NCBI RefSeq assembly: GCF_027531025.1
Contig: NZ_JAPZQX010000005.1
Coordinates: forward strand, 120,794-184,793
DNA: 64,000 nt
From: Novosphingobium sp.
GTDB lineage: Bacteria; Pseudomonadota; Alphaproteobacteria; Sphingomonadales; Sphingomonadaceae
Direction of reading: 5' to 3'
Under the pieces are notes generated by a model. The model saw only the letters and a program-made list of their open reading frames with translations. It did not search any database and was not told where the DNA came from. The position numbers and the translations under genes are program-made. Below are positions 7,843-16,111 of the stretch, one piece after another (within the stretch, counting starts at the first letter, position 1; every line of letters starts with the position of its first letter).

Positions 7843-8879
7843 GCCGGACGGCGGCCCAGCGCGTGGGCGCCCCAGGCCACGCTTGCCACCAGCAGTGCAC
7901 CGACCAGTTGGTGCGCCACCGCGATCCACAGTTCCACCCCGCTATAGACCGTGGCGATCCCCAGCAGCACCTGGGTGCCGAAGGTGGCATGGATCGCGAT
8001 CGAGGCGCGCCGGTCGATCGGACGGAGCTTGCGGGCCATGACCACGAGGATCGCCACCACGCCCCAGGCCCACCAGCGGTGGACGAAATGGGTCAGGAAC
8101 GGGTCGTTGAGCAGGGCGTGGACCTGACCCATGGCCCAGTCGATCCCGGCGGGGAAGAAGCTGCCCTGCATCAGCGGCCAGACATCCCAGTTGAACCAGC
8201 CCGCCCCGGCGACATAACCCGCGCGCATGCCGGCGACGAGGGCACCGAAGAACAGCTGCACGAGCAGCGCTAGGCTGACGAACACCGTGAACCCGGTCAA
8301 CCGCGCGCGCGGCTCGCCCCGAGCGAGCGCGCGCAGGTCCAGTGCGGTCCAGATCAGCCCGGCCAGGGTGAACAGCGCCACCAGCAGGTGCGTTGCCAGG
8401 CGGAAATGGCTGACCCGGATGTCATTGCTGAGACCGGACGAGACCATCCACCAGCCAATCGTCCCCTGCAGTCCGCCCAGCGCCAGCAAGGCCACCAAGC
8501 GCCCGTGATAGCCCTTGGGAATCGCGCCCTTGATCCAGAACCAGGCCAGGGGAATGGCAAAGGCGAGGCCGATGATCCGCGCGATCACGCGGTGAACCCA
8601 TTCCCAGAAGAAGATGAACTTGAAATCCGCCAGGGTCATGCCGGCCGGGCCGGTTACCTCGATGTATTGCGGGATCTGCTTGTAATCGTCGAAGGCCTTT
8701 TCCCACTGCGCCTCGTTCAACGGCGGCAGGATGCCCGAAACCGGCTTCCATTCGGTGATCGACAGGCCGGATTCGGTCAGGCGGGTTATCCCGCCCACGG
8801 CAACGATGAAAACGACCAGGGCGGCTACGGCGAAGAGCCACCGGGCGAGGGCCAGGGGGCGAGGGGAGGGAGCAGTCAT
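7839..8879 (-). CDS. Heme A synthase (COX15/CtaA family)
   Basis: A 346-residue polytopic membrane protein that converts heme O to heme A for aa3-type cytochrome c oxidase. Eight membrane segments are visible and the family motifs are present: GGITRLTESGLSITEWKPVSG, the His-bearing EWVHRVIARIIG, VSHFRLATHLL, FLTHFVHRWWAWG and VAHQLVGALL. These histidines are the expected heme ligands. Type 2 proteobacterial COX15 proteins are this length. ATG 8879 is chosen over the long in-frame upstream extension because that extension overlaps the divergent MerC gene and is not conserved-looking. The stop overlaps the start of a small exported protein. Confidence 0.92.
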   Translation of the reverse strand: MTAPSPRPLALARWLFAVAALVVFIVAVGGITRLTESGLSITEWKPVSGILPPLNEAQWEKAFDDYKQIPQYIEVTGPAGMTLADFKFIFFWEWVHRVIARIIGLAFAIPLAWFWIKGAIPKGYHGRLVALLALGGLQGTIGWWMVSSGLSNDIRVSHFRLATHLLVALFTLAGLIWTALDLRALARGEPRARLTGFTVFVSLALLVQLFFGALVAGMRAGYVAGAGWFNWDVWPLMQGSFFPAGIDWAMGQVHALLNDPFLTHFVHRWWAWGVVAILVVMARKLRPIDRRASIAIHATFGTQVLLGIATVYSGVELWIAVAHQLVGALLVASVAWGAHALGRRPA

Positions 8880-8957
8880 CAGGCCGCTCACTGCGCCGAT
8901 GCCCGCAAAAGCGCAAGCCGGGTTTTTGGACCGTATGCCGAAGACCGTATTGCGCCA

Positions 8958-8973
8958 TGTAACATTGTAACAT
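8958..8973. promoter_or_regulatory. Tandem 8-bp direct repeat, candidate operator upstream of the MerC-like gene
   Basis: TGTAACAT occurs twice without a gap (8958-8965 and 8966-8973), and each unit is itself nearly palindromic (ATGTAACAT against ATGTTACAT). It sits 15 nt before the ATG of the MerC-like gene in an otherwise GC-rich intergenic gap shared with heme A synthase. The form suggests a repressor site for a metal-responsive regulator such as a Fur/Zur-family protein, but the regulator is not identified here. Confidence 0.4.
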
Positions 8974-8987
8974 ATAGGCCCGGAACG

Positions 8988-9356
8988 ATGCGCGATGCGA
9001 TCAACCTTATTCGCGGCCGGCTTGACCGTTTCGGCGTGCTCCTGTCCGGGCTGTGCCTGTTGCACTGCCTCGCCGGGCTCTTGCTGGTTGCCGGGCTGGG
9101 GCTGGGCGGGCAGTTCCTGTTCGCGCCGGTGATCCACCGCATTGGCCTGGCCCTGGCGATTGGTGTGGGGGCAATAACGCTGGGTATCGGCGTGGTCCGC
9201 CACCGCGATCCGCGCCCCTTGCAGATTGGCGCCGCCGGTCTGGCGCTGATGGCCGCGGCGCTGTTCGTCGGCCACGGCACGGAAGAAGCGGTGCTGACCA
9301 TGGCCGGGGTCAGCCTGCTGGCCTGGGCGCACTGGCGCAACCTGCGGCTGGGCTGA
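8988..9356 (+). CDS. MerC domain-containing membrane protein
   Basis: A 122-residue protein with four membrane helices (about residues 15-35, 43-62, 72-90 and 97-115). The Cys pair in LSGLCLLHCLAGL lies in the first helix, as in MerC-type mercury transporters. In sphingomonads such proteins are usually chromosomal, are not linked to mer operons and may move a different metal; no merA, merR or merT is nearby. ATG 8988 is preferred because the upstream in-frame sequence runs through the promoter gap and the heme A synthase gene on the other strand. A tandem TGTAACAT repeat directly upstream suggests metal-dependent repression, which fits a transport role but is inferential. Confidence 0.75.
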   Translation: MRDAINLIRGRLDRFGVLLSGLCLLHCLAGLLLVAGLGLGGQFLFAPVIHRIGLALAIGVGAITLGIGVVRHRDPRPLQIGAAGLALMAAALFVGHGTEEAVLTMAGVSLLAWAHWRNLRLG

Positions 9357-9422
9357 ACCGTCCGCCACACCTGTCCCATCGGTCCATTGCCAAAATCTGC
9401 CCGAACGCTATCTGCGCTGGGC

Positions 9423-10424
9423 ATGACCGACCAGCTTTCCCTTACCGTCAATGGCGAACCTCGCCGCGCCGCGCATGGCACCGTGGCCGATCTGGTGCGT
9501 AGCCTCGAACTCGATCCGGCCAAGGTCGCGGTTGAACGCAATGGCCTGATCGTGCCGCGCTCGACCCTGGGCGACGTGGCGCTGGTCGATGGCGACGTGC
9601 TGGAAATCGTCCACTTCGTCGGCGGCGGCGATCATCAGTCCGATGATACCCTGGCCCAAGACACCTGGACGGTCGCCGGTCGGACCTTCCGCTCGCGGCT
9701 GATCGTCGGCACCGGCAAGTACAAGGACTTTGCCGAGAACGCCGCCGCGGTCGAGGCTTCGGGGGCTGAGATCGTCACGGTGGCGGTGCGCCGGGTCAAC
9801 GTGTCTGATCCCAAGGCGCCGATGCTGACCGACTTCATCGATCCCAAGAAGATCACCTACCTGCCCAACACCGCCGGGTGCTTCACCGCAGAGGACGCGA
9901 TCCGCACTCTGCGGCTGGCGCGCGAGGCGGGCGGCTGGGACCTGGTCAAGCTGGAAGTGCTGGGGGAAGCCCGCACGCTTTACCCTAATATGGTCGAAAC
10001 CATCCGCGCCACCGAAGTGCTGGCCAAGGAAGGCTTCCTGCCGATGGTCTATTGCACCGACGATCCGATCGCGGCGAAGCAGCTGGAAGATGCCGGGGCG
10101 GTCGCGGTCATGCCGCTGGGCGCCCCGATCGGCTCGGGCCTTGGCATCCAGAACCGGGTGACGATCCGCCTGATCGTCGAAGGCGCGAAAGTGCCGGTGC
10201 TGGTCGATGCAGGGGTCGGCACGGCCTCTGATGCCGCCGTGGCGATGGAACTGGGCTGCGACGGAGTGCTGATGAACACGGCGATTGCCGAGGCGAAGGA
10301 TCCGATCCGCATGGCGCGGGCGATGAAGCTGGCTGTCGAGGCCGGGCGCCACGCCTATCTCTCCGGCCGGATGGCGACCCGCAAATATGCCGATCCCTCC
10401 AGCCCGCTGGCCGGATTGATCTAG
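9423..10424 (+). CDS. Fused sulfur carrier ThiS / thiazole synthase ThiG
   Basis: A 333-residue fusion. Residues 1-69 are ThiS ([19 protein letters not shown], then EIVHFVGGG at 61-69, where free ThiS would end in Gly-Gly). Residues about 80-333 are Thi[20 protein letters not shown], the Schiff-base Lys176 in [23 protein letters not shown] and the phosphate-binding [20 protein letters not shown]. Together they supply sulfur and build the thiazole ring of thiamine. The Gly-Gly is internal here, so the carrier end is followed by about ten linker residues ([11 protein letters not shown]) before ThiG. ATG 9423 begins a clean ThiS; an upstream TTG at 9387 is less likely. No other thi gene is adjacent. 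Confidence 0.93.
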   Translation: MTDQLSLTVNGEPRRAAHGTVADLVRSLELDPAKVAVERNGLIVPRSTLGDVALVDGDVLEIVHFVGGGDHQSDDTLAQDTWTVAGRTFRSRLIVGTGKYKDFAENAAAVEASGAEIVTVAVRRVNVSDPKAPMLTDFIDPKKITYLPNTAGCFTAEDAIRTLRLAREAGGWDLVKLEVLGEARTLYPNMVETIRATEVLAKEGFLPMVYCTDDPIAAKQLEDAGAVAVMPLGAPIGSGLGIQNRVTIRLIVEGAKVPVLVDAGVGTASDAAVAMELGCDGVLMNTAIAEAKDPIRMARAMKLAVEAGRHAYLSGRMATRKYADPSSPLAGLI

Positions 10425-10460
10425 GTTTGCTGCCTCAAGTCAGGGCGGCCGTTGCCGTAA

Positions 10461-10482
10461 GCTCATGACGGATGTCATGAGC
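10461..10482. repeat. Perfect 9-bp palindrome (hairpin)
   Basis: gctcatgac (10461-10469) is mirrored by gtcatgagc (10474-10482) with a 4-nt loop, 36 nt after the thiS-thiG stop. It may end the thiamine gene transcript or be an operator; no T-run follows. Confidence 0.45.
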
Positions 10483-10500
10483 GCACCTGACCAGACACGG

Positions 10501-10515
10501 TTAACGCGATGCTAA
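10501..10515 (+). promoter_or_regulatory. CtrA-like half sites (TTAA-N7-CTAA)
   Basis: ttaa-cgcgatg-ctaa matches the alphaproteobacterial CtrA consensus TTAA-N7-TTAA at seven of eight fixed bases and sits 41 nt before the ATG of the 175-residue protein. It is also part of a GGTTA/TAACC inverted repeat. With only eight fixed bases it may be chance. Confidence 0.3.
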
Positions 10516-10555
10516 CCAAATTCTGGTGATCTGCTCCCGAACCAAGGGGGCAATC

Positions 10556-11083
10556 ATGGCCAATACCGGTACCGCATCGCTGACTATTGCCGAACTGCGC
10601 GAGTTCGCCAGTTTCACGCCCTGCGAGCAGCGCTACATCAAGCGCAGCCTCGATGTCGGGCTGGGTCGGCAGGATGCCTTCAAGCTGTGGGCCCGCGATG
10701 CCGAGGAAACCGCCTCGATCCGCAGCCAGTACGTGGTCTACCAGGAACTCAAGGCCCTGCGCGGCCAGGTGCCCGGCGACAGCGCGTTCGAAAGCCTGGA
10801 AGGTTTCATGGGCAAGCTGCTGCGCGTCACCGCCTTCGACATCGCGCAGGATCGGTTGACCTGCTTTTCGGCCTACCGCTTCCTTTACGAACGGCTGCTG
10901 GGGGCCGAAGTCCGGCCTTTCCTGCCGAGCGCCTTCTGCGCCGCCGCCGCGCTGCCGCAGATCCGGCCCGAACGGCGCAAGCACCTGCTCCAGTCGATCA
11001 GCGAAGCCGCCGCCACTGCGCCAGGCTGGTCGAGCCGCGCGCCGAGCTTCTACCCCGAATGGGTGGAAAAGGAAGCGGCCTGA
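10556..11083 (+). CDS. Conserved protein of unknown function
   Basis: A 175-residue soluble protein, mostly helical by composition, with no membrane segment or signal peptide. Recognisable stretches are IAELREFASFTPCEQRYIKRSLDVGLGRQDAFKLWARD and QDRLTCFSAYRFLYERLLG; I cannot place it in a family. ATG 10556 has a strong AGGGGG ribosome-binding site 5-10 nt upstream, which rejects the longer frame from 10526. A CtrA-like motif lies 41 nt upstream, hinting at cell-cycle control. The gene stands alone, convergent with the acyl-CoA ligase gene. Confidence 0.7.
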   Translation: MANTGTASLTIAELREFASFTPCEQRYIKRSLDVGLGRQDAFKLWARDAEETASIRSQYVVYQELKALRGQVPGDSAFESLEGFMGKLLRVTAFDIAQDRLTCFSAYRFLYERLLGAEVRPFLPSAFCAAAALPQIRPERRKHLLQSISEAAATAPGWSSRAPSFYPEWVEKEAA

Positions 11084-11092
11084 GCCGCGACC

Positions 11093-12925
11093 TTACCCCT
11101 TGTAAAGCGCGTCCAGCCGCTCGCTGTAGCGTTCCTTCAGCTTGTGGCGGCGGATCGACTGCTTGGGGGTCAGCTCCTCGTTGTCGATGGTGAAGGGCTC
11201 GTCCGCGAAAGCGAACTGGCGCACCTTTTCGATTACCGACAGGTCCTTGTTCACCCGGTCAATCGCTGCGCGCACGGCGCTGCGGAAGGCGGGCAGGTCC
11301 TGCAGCGCCTTCAGGTCGAATTTTTCGTCCTGCTCGCGGGCCCATTCCAGCGCCCATTCGGCATCGGGCACGATCAGCCCGACGATGTAGGGGCGGCGAT
11401 CGCCGATCACCATGGCCTGGGCGATTTCCGGCTGGAGCGTCAGCAAGCCCTCGACCCGAGCGGGCGAGATATTGTCGCCCTTGTCGTTGACGATCATGTC
11501 CTTCTTGCGGTCGGTGATCACAACGCGCCCGGCCTCGTCGATATGGCCGATATCGCCGGTGTGCAGCCAGGGGCCCTTGTCGGGTTCGGCCGGATCAGGC
11601 TTCAGCGCCTTGTCGGTTTCGACCTGGTTGCGCCAATAGCCGTGCATCACCAGCTCGCCGCGCACCAGGATTTCGCCGTCCTCGGCAATCCGCACTTCCA
11701 CCCCGTGGAGCGGCGGGCCGACGGTGTCCATCTTCAGCCCCACCTGGGGCCGATTGCACGAGATCACCGGACCGGCCTCGGTCTGGCCATAGCCCTGGAG
11801 CATGGTCAGCCCCATCGATTCGAAGAACACGCCCACTTCCGGGCTAAGCGGCGCGCCGCCCGAAACCATGGCCTTGATCCGCCCGCCAAACTTGGCGCGG
11901 ATCTTGGGGCGCAGGGTCTTTTCCAGCACCAGGTCCATCGGCTTGTCGCGCCAGCGCTTGCGCCCGGCGGCCTTGTTGGAACCGATCGCCATGGCCTGGT
12001 CCATCAGGAAGTTGGCGACCTTCCCCTGCTTTTCGATCTGCTTCATGATCCGGGCGCGCAGCACCTCGAACAGGCGCGGCACGACGACCATGATCGAGGG
12101 GCGGGTTTCCTCGATATTGCTGGCCAGCTTTTCGAGGCCCTCGGCGTAATAGATCTGTGCGCCCACGCCGATTGGCAGCATCTGCCCGCCGGTATGCTCA
12201 TAGGCATGGCTCAGCGGCAGGAACGACAGGAAGGCCTCATCCTCGTCCAGCCCGAAATCCTCGGCCAGCACGCGCGCAGCCCCATCGACGTTCATGATGA
12301 TCGAGCCGTGGTGCTGCATCACCCCGCGCGGGGCGCCGCCCGTGCCGCTGGTGTAGATCAGGCAGGCGGTATCCGCCCGGCTGATCCCCGCGATCCGCGC
12401 CTCAACCGCCACCCGCGCCGCCGCGCCATCACCCGCGGTCAGCCTGGACCAGTCGTGATAGGCGAAAGTGCCCTGCTGGCCCATGCGCAGCGGTTCGATC
12501 CCGATCACATGCTTGGCCTTGCCCGAGCGCAGCACCGCGCCCAGCAGCGGCACGGCCAGCTTGTCGTTGGCCACGATCACCGCGCTTGCACCCGAATCGT
12601 CGAGGATGTGCAGGTGGTCGCGCTCGGTATTGGTGACATAGGCAGGGACGGTGATGCAGCCCGCCGCCATGATCGCGAAATCGGCGATGCACCATTCGGG
12701 GCGGTTTTCGGAGACCAGCATCACCCGGTCGCCATCCTGCAGCCCCATGGCGCGCAGCGATTCCGCCAGGGTGCAGACCTGCCGCACCACTTCGTTCCAG
12801 CTCAGCGATTGCCAGCTGCCATCGTGCTTGGCCCAAAGAAACGGCCGGTCGCCCCGTGCATCGGCGCGCTTCAGCAGAAGTTCGACCAGATTGGCGCTGG
12901 TCGGCAAGTCGGAAATATCTACCAC
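11093..12925 (-). CDS. Long-chain fatty acid-CoA ligase (AMP-dependent synthetase)
   Basis: A 610-residue adenylate-forming enzyme that activates a fatty acid to acyl-AMP and then acyl-CoA. Motifs in order: ATP-binding loop LIYTSGTGGAPRG, SFLPLSHAYEHTGGQ, SGGAPLSPEVGVFFESMG, GYGQTEAGPV (A5), HTGDIGHIDEAGRVVITDRKKDMIV (A7-A8) and the C-terminal LTPKQSIRRHKLKERY segment. The length and the insertions match the FadD15-like long-chain (very-long-chain in part) group of AMP-forming ligases. GTG 12925 is chosen because an AGGGG ribosome-binding site lies 8 nt upstream; a GTG at 12931 is too close to it. It is followed by a convergent gene of unknown function. Confidence 0.88.
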   Translation of the reverse strand: MVDISDLPTSANLVELLLKRADARGDRPFLWAKHDGSWQSLSWNEVVRQVCTLAESLRAMGLQDGDRVMLVSENRPEWCIADFAIMAAGCITVPAYVTNTERDHLHILDDSGASAVIVANDKLAVPLLGAVLRSGKAKHVIGIEPLRMGQQGTFAYHDWSRLTAGDGAAARVAVEARIAGISRADTACLIYTSGTGGAPRGVMQHHGSIIMNVDGAARVLAEDFGLDEDEAFLSFLPLSHAYEHTGGQMLPIGVGAQIYYAEGLEKLASNIEETRPSIMVVVPRLFEVLRARIMKQIEKQGKVANFLMDQAMAIGSNKAAGRKRWRDKPMDLVLEKTLRPKIRAKFGGRIKAMVSGGAPLSPEVGVFFESMGLTMLQGYGQTEAGPVISCNRPQVGLKMDTVGPPLHGVEVRIAEDGEILVRGELVMHGYWRNQVETDKALKPDPAEPDKGPWLHTGDIGHIDEAGRVVITDRKKDMIVNDKGDNISPARVEGLLTLQPEIAQAMVIGDRRPYIVGLIVPDAEWALEWAREQDEKFDLKALQDLPAFRSAVRAAIDRVNKDLSVIEKVRQFAFADEPFTIDNEELTPKQSIRRHKLKERYSERLDALYKG

Positions 12926-13029
12926 GTGCACTGCCCCTTTTTGCAGCACCCTTCCCCTAATAGCCCGTTCCCTAGGCGGGCTTGGCCCTAGCGGCAAGCG
13001 CCTACTGGCGGAGCCATTTGATGACAGGC

Positions 13030-14775
13030 CTATTGCCGTGCGGCCTCGCCTTCGCTGCGCGGATCGGCCGCGCCCAGCAGCTTGCCGTCCAAAACCTGCA
13101 CGGCGTTGCCCTTGAAGCTGCGGTCACGCAGGCGCACCTCGGCATGGCCCAGGCCCTGGAGCACCGGGATCAGCGCCTCGTGCTCGGTCCCGCGCTCGAC
13201 GAAGACGGTATTGCCGCCCGGCGCATAGATCACCGGCAGGGCCAGGGCCTGGTCGGCCGGCAGGTTCCAGTCGACCACGGCGATGATCGCCTTCAGCACC
13301 TGGGCCGGGATGGTCACGCCACCGGCGGCGCCCACGGCCAGCTTCACCTTGCCATCGGGACCATAGACGATGGTCGGCGCCATCGAGCTGCGCGGCCGCT
13401 TGCCGCCCTCCACCCGGTTCGCGACGAGCCGCCCGTCCCGCTCAGGCAGGATCGACAGGTCGGTAAGCTCGTTGTTGAGGAAATAGCCGTTGACCATCAG
13501 CCCGGAGCCGAACGGCCCCTCGATGGTCGAGGTCAGGCTGGCGGTCATGCCATTGCGGTCGATCACCGAAAAGTGGCTGGTGCCGCGTTCCACCGGTCCT
13601 GCCCCGTCGGCCAGCGCCACCTTGACCCCGGCCGGGTTGCCCGGCGCGACCGAGGGCATGGCGCGATCCGTCGCGATCAGCTGCGACCGGGCGGCGATGT
13701 AGTCGGGGGCCAGCAGCCCGACCACCGGCACGTCGACGAAATCGGGGTCGGCCAGGTAGCGTTCGCGGTCGGCATAGGCCAGCCGCTGCGCCTCGGCGAT
13801 CAGGTGCCAGGCGGTGGGCGAATCCTTGCCCATGGCCTTGAGGTCAAACCGCTCGAGCAGCTTGAGCGTGCCCAGCACGGTCGTCGCGCCGGAACTCGGC
13901 GGCCCCATCCCGCACATCCGGTGCTGGCGATAGGTCACGCAGACCGGCGGACGCGACTTGGCGCGATAGGCCTTGATATCGGCCAGGGTCATCGCGCTGG
14001 GGTTGCGCGGGGCAGTGTTCACCGTCCGGACGATCTCGGCCGCGTTCTGCCCGCGATAGAAGGCCTTTGGCCCTTCCCGGGAAAGATGTTCGAGGAACGT
14101 CGCCAGCGCCGGGTTCTTCAGCGTTGAACCCGCCGCGATCGGGCTACCATCGGCGTGGTAATAAAGCGTGCGGCCCTGTTCGGTCGAAGCGGCCAGGAGC
14201 TTGAACCGGGTCAGGAACTGGTTGAGCCGCAGGGAGACGACAAAGCCGTCGCGCGCCAGGCGGATCGCCGGCTGGAACAGCGCGCGCCACTTGAGCTTGC
14301 CGTGGCGGCGGTGTGCCTCTGCCATCAGCGCCAGGTTGCCGGGCACGCCCACGCTCTTCCCGCCGGGGATTGCTTCCATGTAGGACAGGTACTTGTCCCC
14401 CGCCTTGAACCAGTCGGGCGTGGCAGCTTTGGGGGCGGTTTCGCGCCCGTCGAGGGTGATCAGCTGGCCGCCCCCCGCCTTGCCAGGGCCCGTATCGAGC
14501 ACCAGAAAGCCGCCGCCACCAATGCCGGAGCTTTGCGGTTCGACCACGGTCAGCGCCAGCAGCACGGCGAGCGCGGCGTCGGTGGCATTGCCGCCCTGGC
14601 GTAGGATTTCCGCGCCGGCCTCGGCCGCGCGCGGATCGGCGGCGGAAACCATGCCGCTTTCAAACGGCGCGGTCGCGGCGGTCTTCGCCAGGGCCGGGGT
14701 GGTAAAGGGGGCGGCAAGGGGGGTGACGCTGGCCAAGGCCAGAGCAGCGAGCGCGGTGTTGCGAAACAGGACCAT
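13030..14775 (-). CDS. ggt: Gamma-glutamyltransferase
   Basis: A 581-residue Ntn-hydrolase precursor with a signal peptide (residues 1 to about 30, ending PALAKTA), so it acts in the periplasm on glutathione and other gamma-glutamyl compounds. The autoprocessing nucleophile is the Thr in VERGTSHFSVID near residue 398, which divides large and small subunits. Other family motifs: EILRQGGNATDAALAVLLAL, EPQSSGIGGGGFLV, GPPSSGATTVLGTL, GPFGSGLMVNGYFLNNELTD and RPRSSMAPTIV. The length is normal. It lies 9 nt downstream of the pyrD stop on the same strand, so the two genes are probably co-transcribed. Confidence 0.95.
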   Translation of the reverse strand: MVLFRNTALAALALASVTPLAAPFTTPALAKTAATAPFESGMVSAADPRAAEAGAEILRQGGNATDAALAVLLALTVVEPQSSGIGGGGFLVLDTGPGKAGGGQLITLDGRETAPKAATPDWFKAGDKYLSYMEAIPGGKSVGVPGNLALMAEAHRRHGKLKWRALFQPAIRLARDGFVVSLRLNQFLTRFKLLAASTEQGRTLYYHADGSPIAAGSTLKNPALATFLEHLSREGPKAFYRGQNAAEIVRTVNTAPRNPSAMTLADIKAYRAKSRPPVCVTYRQHRMCGMGPPSSGATTVLGTLKLLERFDLKAMGKDSPTAWHLIAEAQRLAYADRERYLADPDFVDVPVVGLLAPDYIAARSQLIATDRAMPSVAPGNPAGVKVALADGAGPVERGTSHFSVIDRNGMTASLTSTIEGPFGSGLMVNGYFLNNELTDLSILPERDGRLVANRVEGGKRPRSSMAPTIVYGPDGKVKLAVGAAGGVTIPAQVLKAIIAVVDWNLPADQALALPVIYAPGGNTVFVERGTEHEALIPVLQGLGHAEVRLRDRSFKGNAVQVLDGKLLGAADPRSEGEAARQ

Positions 14776-14784
14776 GGGCCCTGC

Positions 14785-15810
14785 CTATTCGCTTCCCACC
14801 GCCTCGGCAATGCTGGCAAAGCCGTCGCGCCGCATCAGTCGCTCCAGCCCGTGGGTGATCCGGCGGGCAAGGCCGGGCCCTTCATAGACCATCGCGCTGT
14901 AGATCTGGACCAGGCTGGCCCCGGCCCGGATTCGCGCCCAGGCATCCTCGGCGCTGGCGATCCCACCCACACCGATCAACGGGATCGCGCCCTGGGCAGC
15001 CGCACGGAAATCGCGCAGCCGCGCTTGCGCCAGATCGCGCAGCGGCGCGCCCGACAGCCCGCCCGCCTCGCCGGCAAACCGCGATTGCAGCGGTGGCCGG
15101 GTGATCGTGGTGTTCGACACGATGATCGCTGCGATCCCATGTTTGAGCGCGGCTTCGACGATTCGGGCCGGGGCGGCCTCGTCTAGGTCCGGCGCCACTT
15201 TCAGGAAGACCGGCGGATCGCCCGCCTGCCGCTCGGCGGCGATGGCGGACAGCAGGTCGTTTAGCTCCTTGTCGCCCTGCAGGTCGCGCAGGCCGGGGGT
15301 GTTGGGCGAGGAGATGTTGACCGTGATATAGTCGGCCAGGCTGCGGAAAGCGGCGATTCCGGCCAGGTAATCGGCAATCCGGTCGGCCGAATCCTTGTTG
15401 GCCCCCACATTGGCGCCGACCACGCCCTGTCGCTTGCGTTTGGCCAGCCGCGCCGCCGCCGCCGCGTGGCCACCATTGTTGAAGCCCATCCGGTTGATCA
15501 CCGCGCGGTCCTCGCTCAGGCGGAACAGGCGCGGCTGGGGGTTGCCCGGCTGCGGGCGCGGAGTCACGGTGCCGATCTCGGTAAAGCCGAAGCCCAGCCC
15601 CAGCACGGCATCGGGCACTTCGGCATCCTTGTCGAAGCCCGGGGCCATGCCCAGCGGATTGGGGAAATCGATCCCCGCTACCGTGGTTGCCAGCGACCCG
15701 GCGCGCGGCGGCCCGCCATGCGGCATTACCTTCAGCGAATCGATCGTCAGCCGGTGCGCGCGCTCGGCTTCGAACAGGAACAGGGCGGGGCGAAGCAGCG
15801 AGTAGAGCAT
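14785..15810 (-). CDS. pyrD: Dihydroorotate dehydrogenase (quinone), class 2
   Basis: A 341-residue FMN enzyme of pyrimidine biosynthesis that oxidises dihydroorotate and passes electrons to quinone at the inner membrane. The hydrophobic N-terminus MLYSLLRPALFLFEAERAH is the membrane-associating helix of class 2. Motifs: GIDFPNPLGMAPGFDKD, RPQPGNPQPRLFR, INRMGFNNGGHAA, the catalytic Ser region NISSPNTPGLRDLQ, and FMN phosphate-binding GVGGIASAEDAWARI and GASLVQIYSAMVYEGP. ATG 15810 is preferred to the in-frame GTG two codons upstream. It is divergent from the AraC gene across a 301-nt gap that contains the small-RNA candidate. Confidence 0.95.
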   Translation of the reverse strand: MLYSLLRPALFLFEAERAHRLTIDSLKVMPHGGPPRAGSLATTVAGIDFPNPLGMAPGFDKDAEVPDAVLGLGFGFTEIGTVTPRPQPGNPQPRLFRLSEDRAVINRMGFNNGGHAAAAARLAKRKRQGVVGANVGANKDSADRIADYLAGIAAFRSLADYITVNISSPNTPGLRDLQGDKELNDLLSAIAAERQAGDPPVFLKVAPDLDEAAPARIVEAALKHGIAAIIVSNTTITRPPLQSRFAGEAGGLSGAPLRDLAQARLRDFRAAAQGAIPLIGVGGIASAEDAWARIRAGASLVQIYSAMVYEGPGLARRITHGLERLMRRDGFASIAEAVGSE

Positions 15811-15903
15811 GGTCACGGGGTGCCAGCCTATGGCAGCAGCGGCCAGTCAAGTCGATATGGTGCACCGGTTCGTCACAGATTGACGATTCCATACAATGCG
15901 CCG

Positions 15904-16013
15904 CCGCGATTCCCGGCTAGCTCATGCTGGCGACCCGAAGAACTGCCAATTTGCTTGGTGGTTCCTCAACTTCAGTAGCGACCCTCCGCCCAAAGCGCAG
16001 GGTCGCTTTTTTT
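15904..16013 (+). ncRNA. Candidate small RNA with hairpin and intrinsic terminator
   Basis: The 301-nt gap between divergent pyrD and the AraC gene contains no gene but has a complete intrinsic terminator on the + strand that no coding sequence reads into. Upstream of it is a 10-bp stem (15940-15949 with 15955-15964, loop tttgc). Two of its pairs are G-U wobbles that pair only in the + strand RNA, agreeing with the terminator's direction. A possible -10 box tacaat lies at 15892-15897 with a weak -35 (ttcgtc) 17 nt upstream, giving an RNA of about 110 nt. It does not match 6S, 4.5S or tmRNA signatures that I know. The promoter and 5' end are guesses; the 3' end is well supported. Confidence 0.55.
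15978..16013 (+). terminator. Orphan Rho-independent terminator
   Basis: gcgaccct (15978-15985) pairs with agggtcgc (15999-16006) and is followed by seven Ts. The nearest genes diverge away from this gap, so it must end a non-coding + strand transcript. Confidence 0.85.
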
Positions 16014-16111
16014 GTGCCGACGATCCCTGAGCCAGCAACCTGGGCGGAGCCGGTTGAACTCGCCTAAATACCTATTGCCGTCAGAGCGGCCGAGCGGCAC
16101 TCTTGCGAGTA

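Noticed and set aside
9357..9422. Possible TPP riboswitch before the ThiS-ThiG gene
   Set aside because: Only 66 nt separate it from the MerC-like gene, too short for a TPP aptamer, and no THI-box motif (CUGAGA) was seen.
11144..12991. 615-codon + strand frame opposite the acyl-CoA ligase
   Set aside because: The minus strand carries all ligase motifs; the + frame is a GC-rich shadow with His/Gly/Arg-rich nonsense composition.
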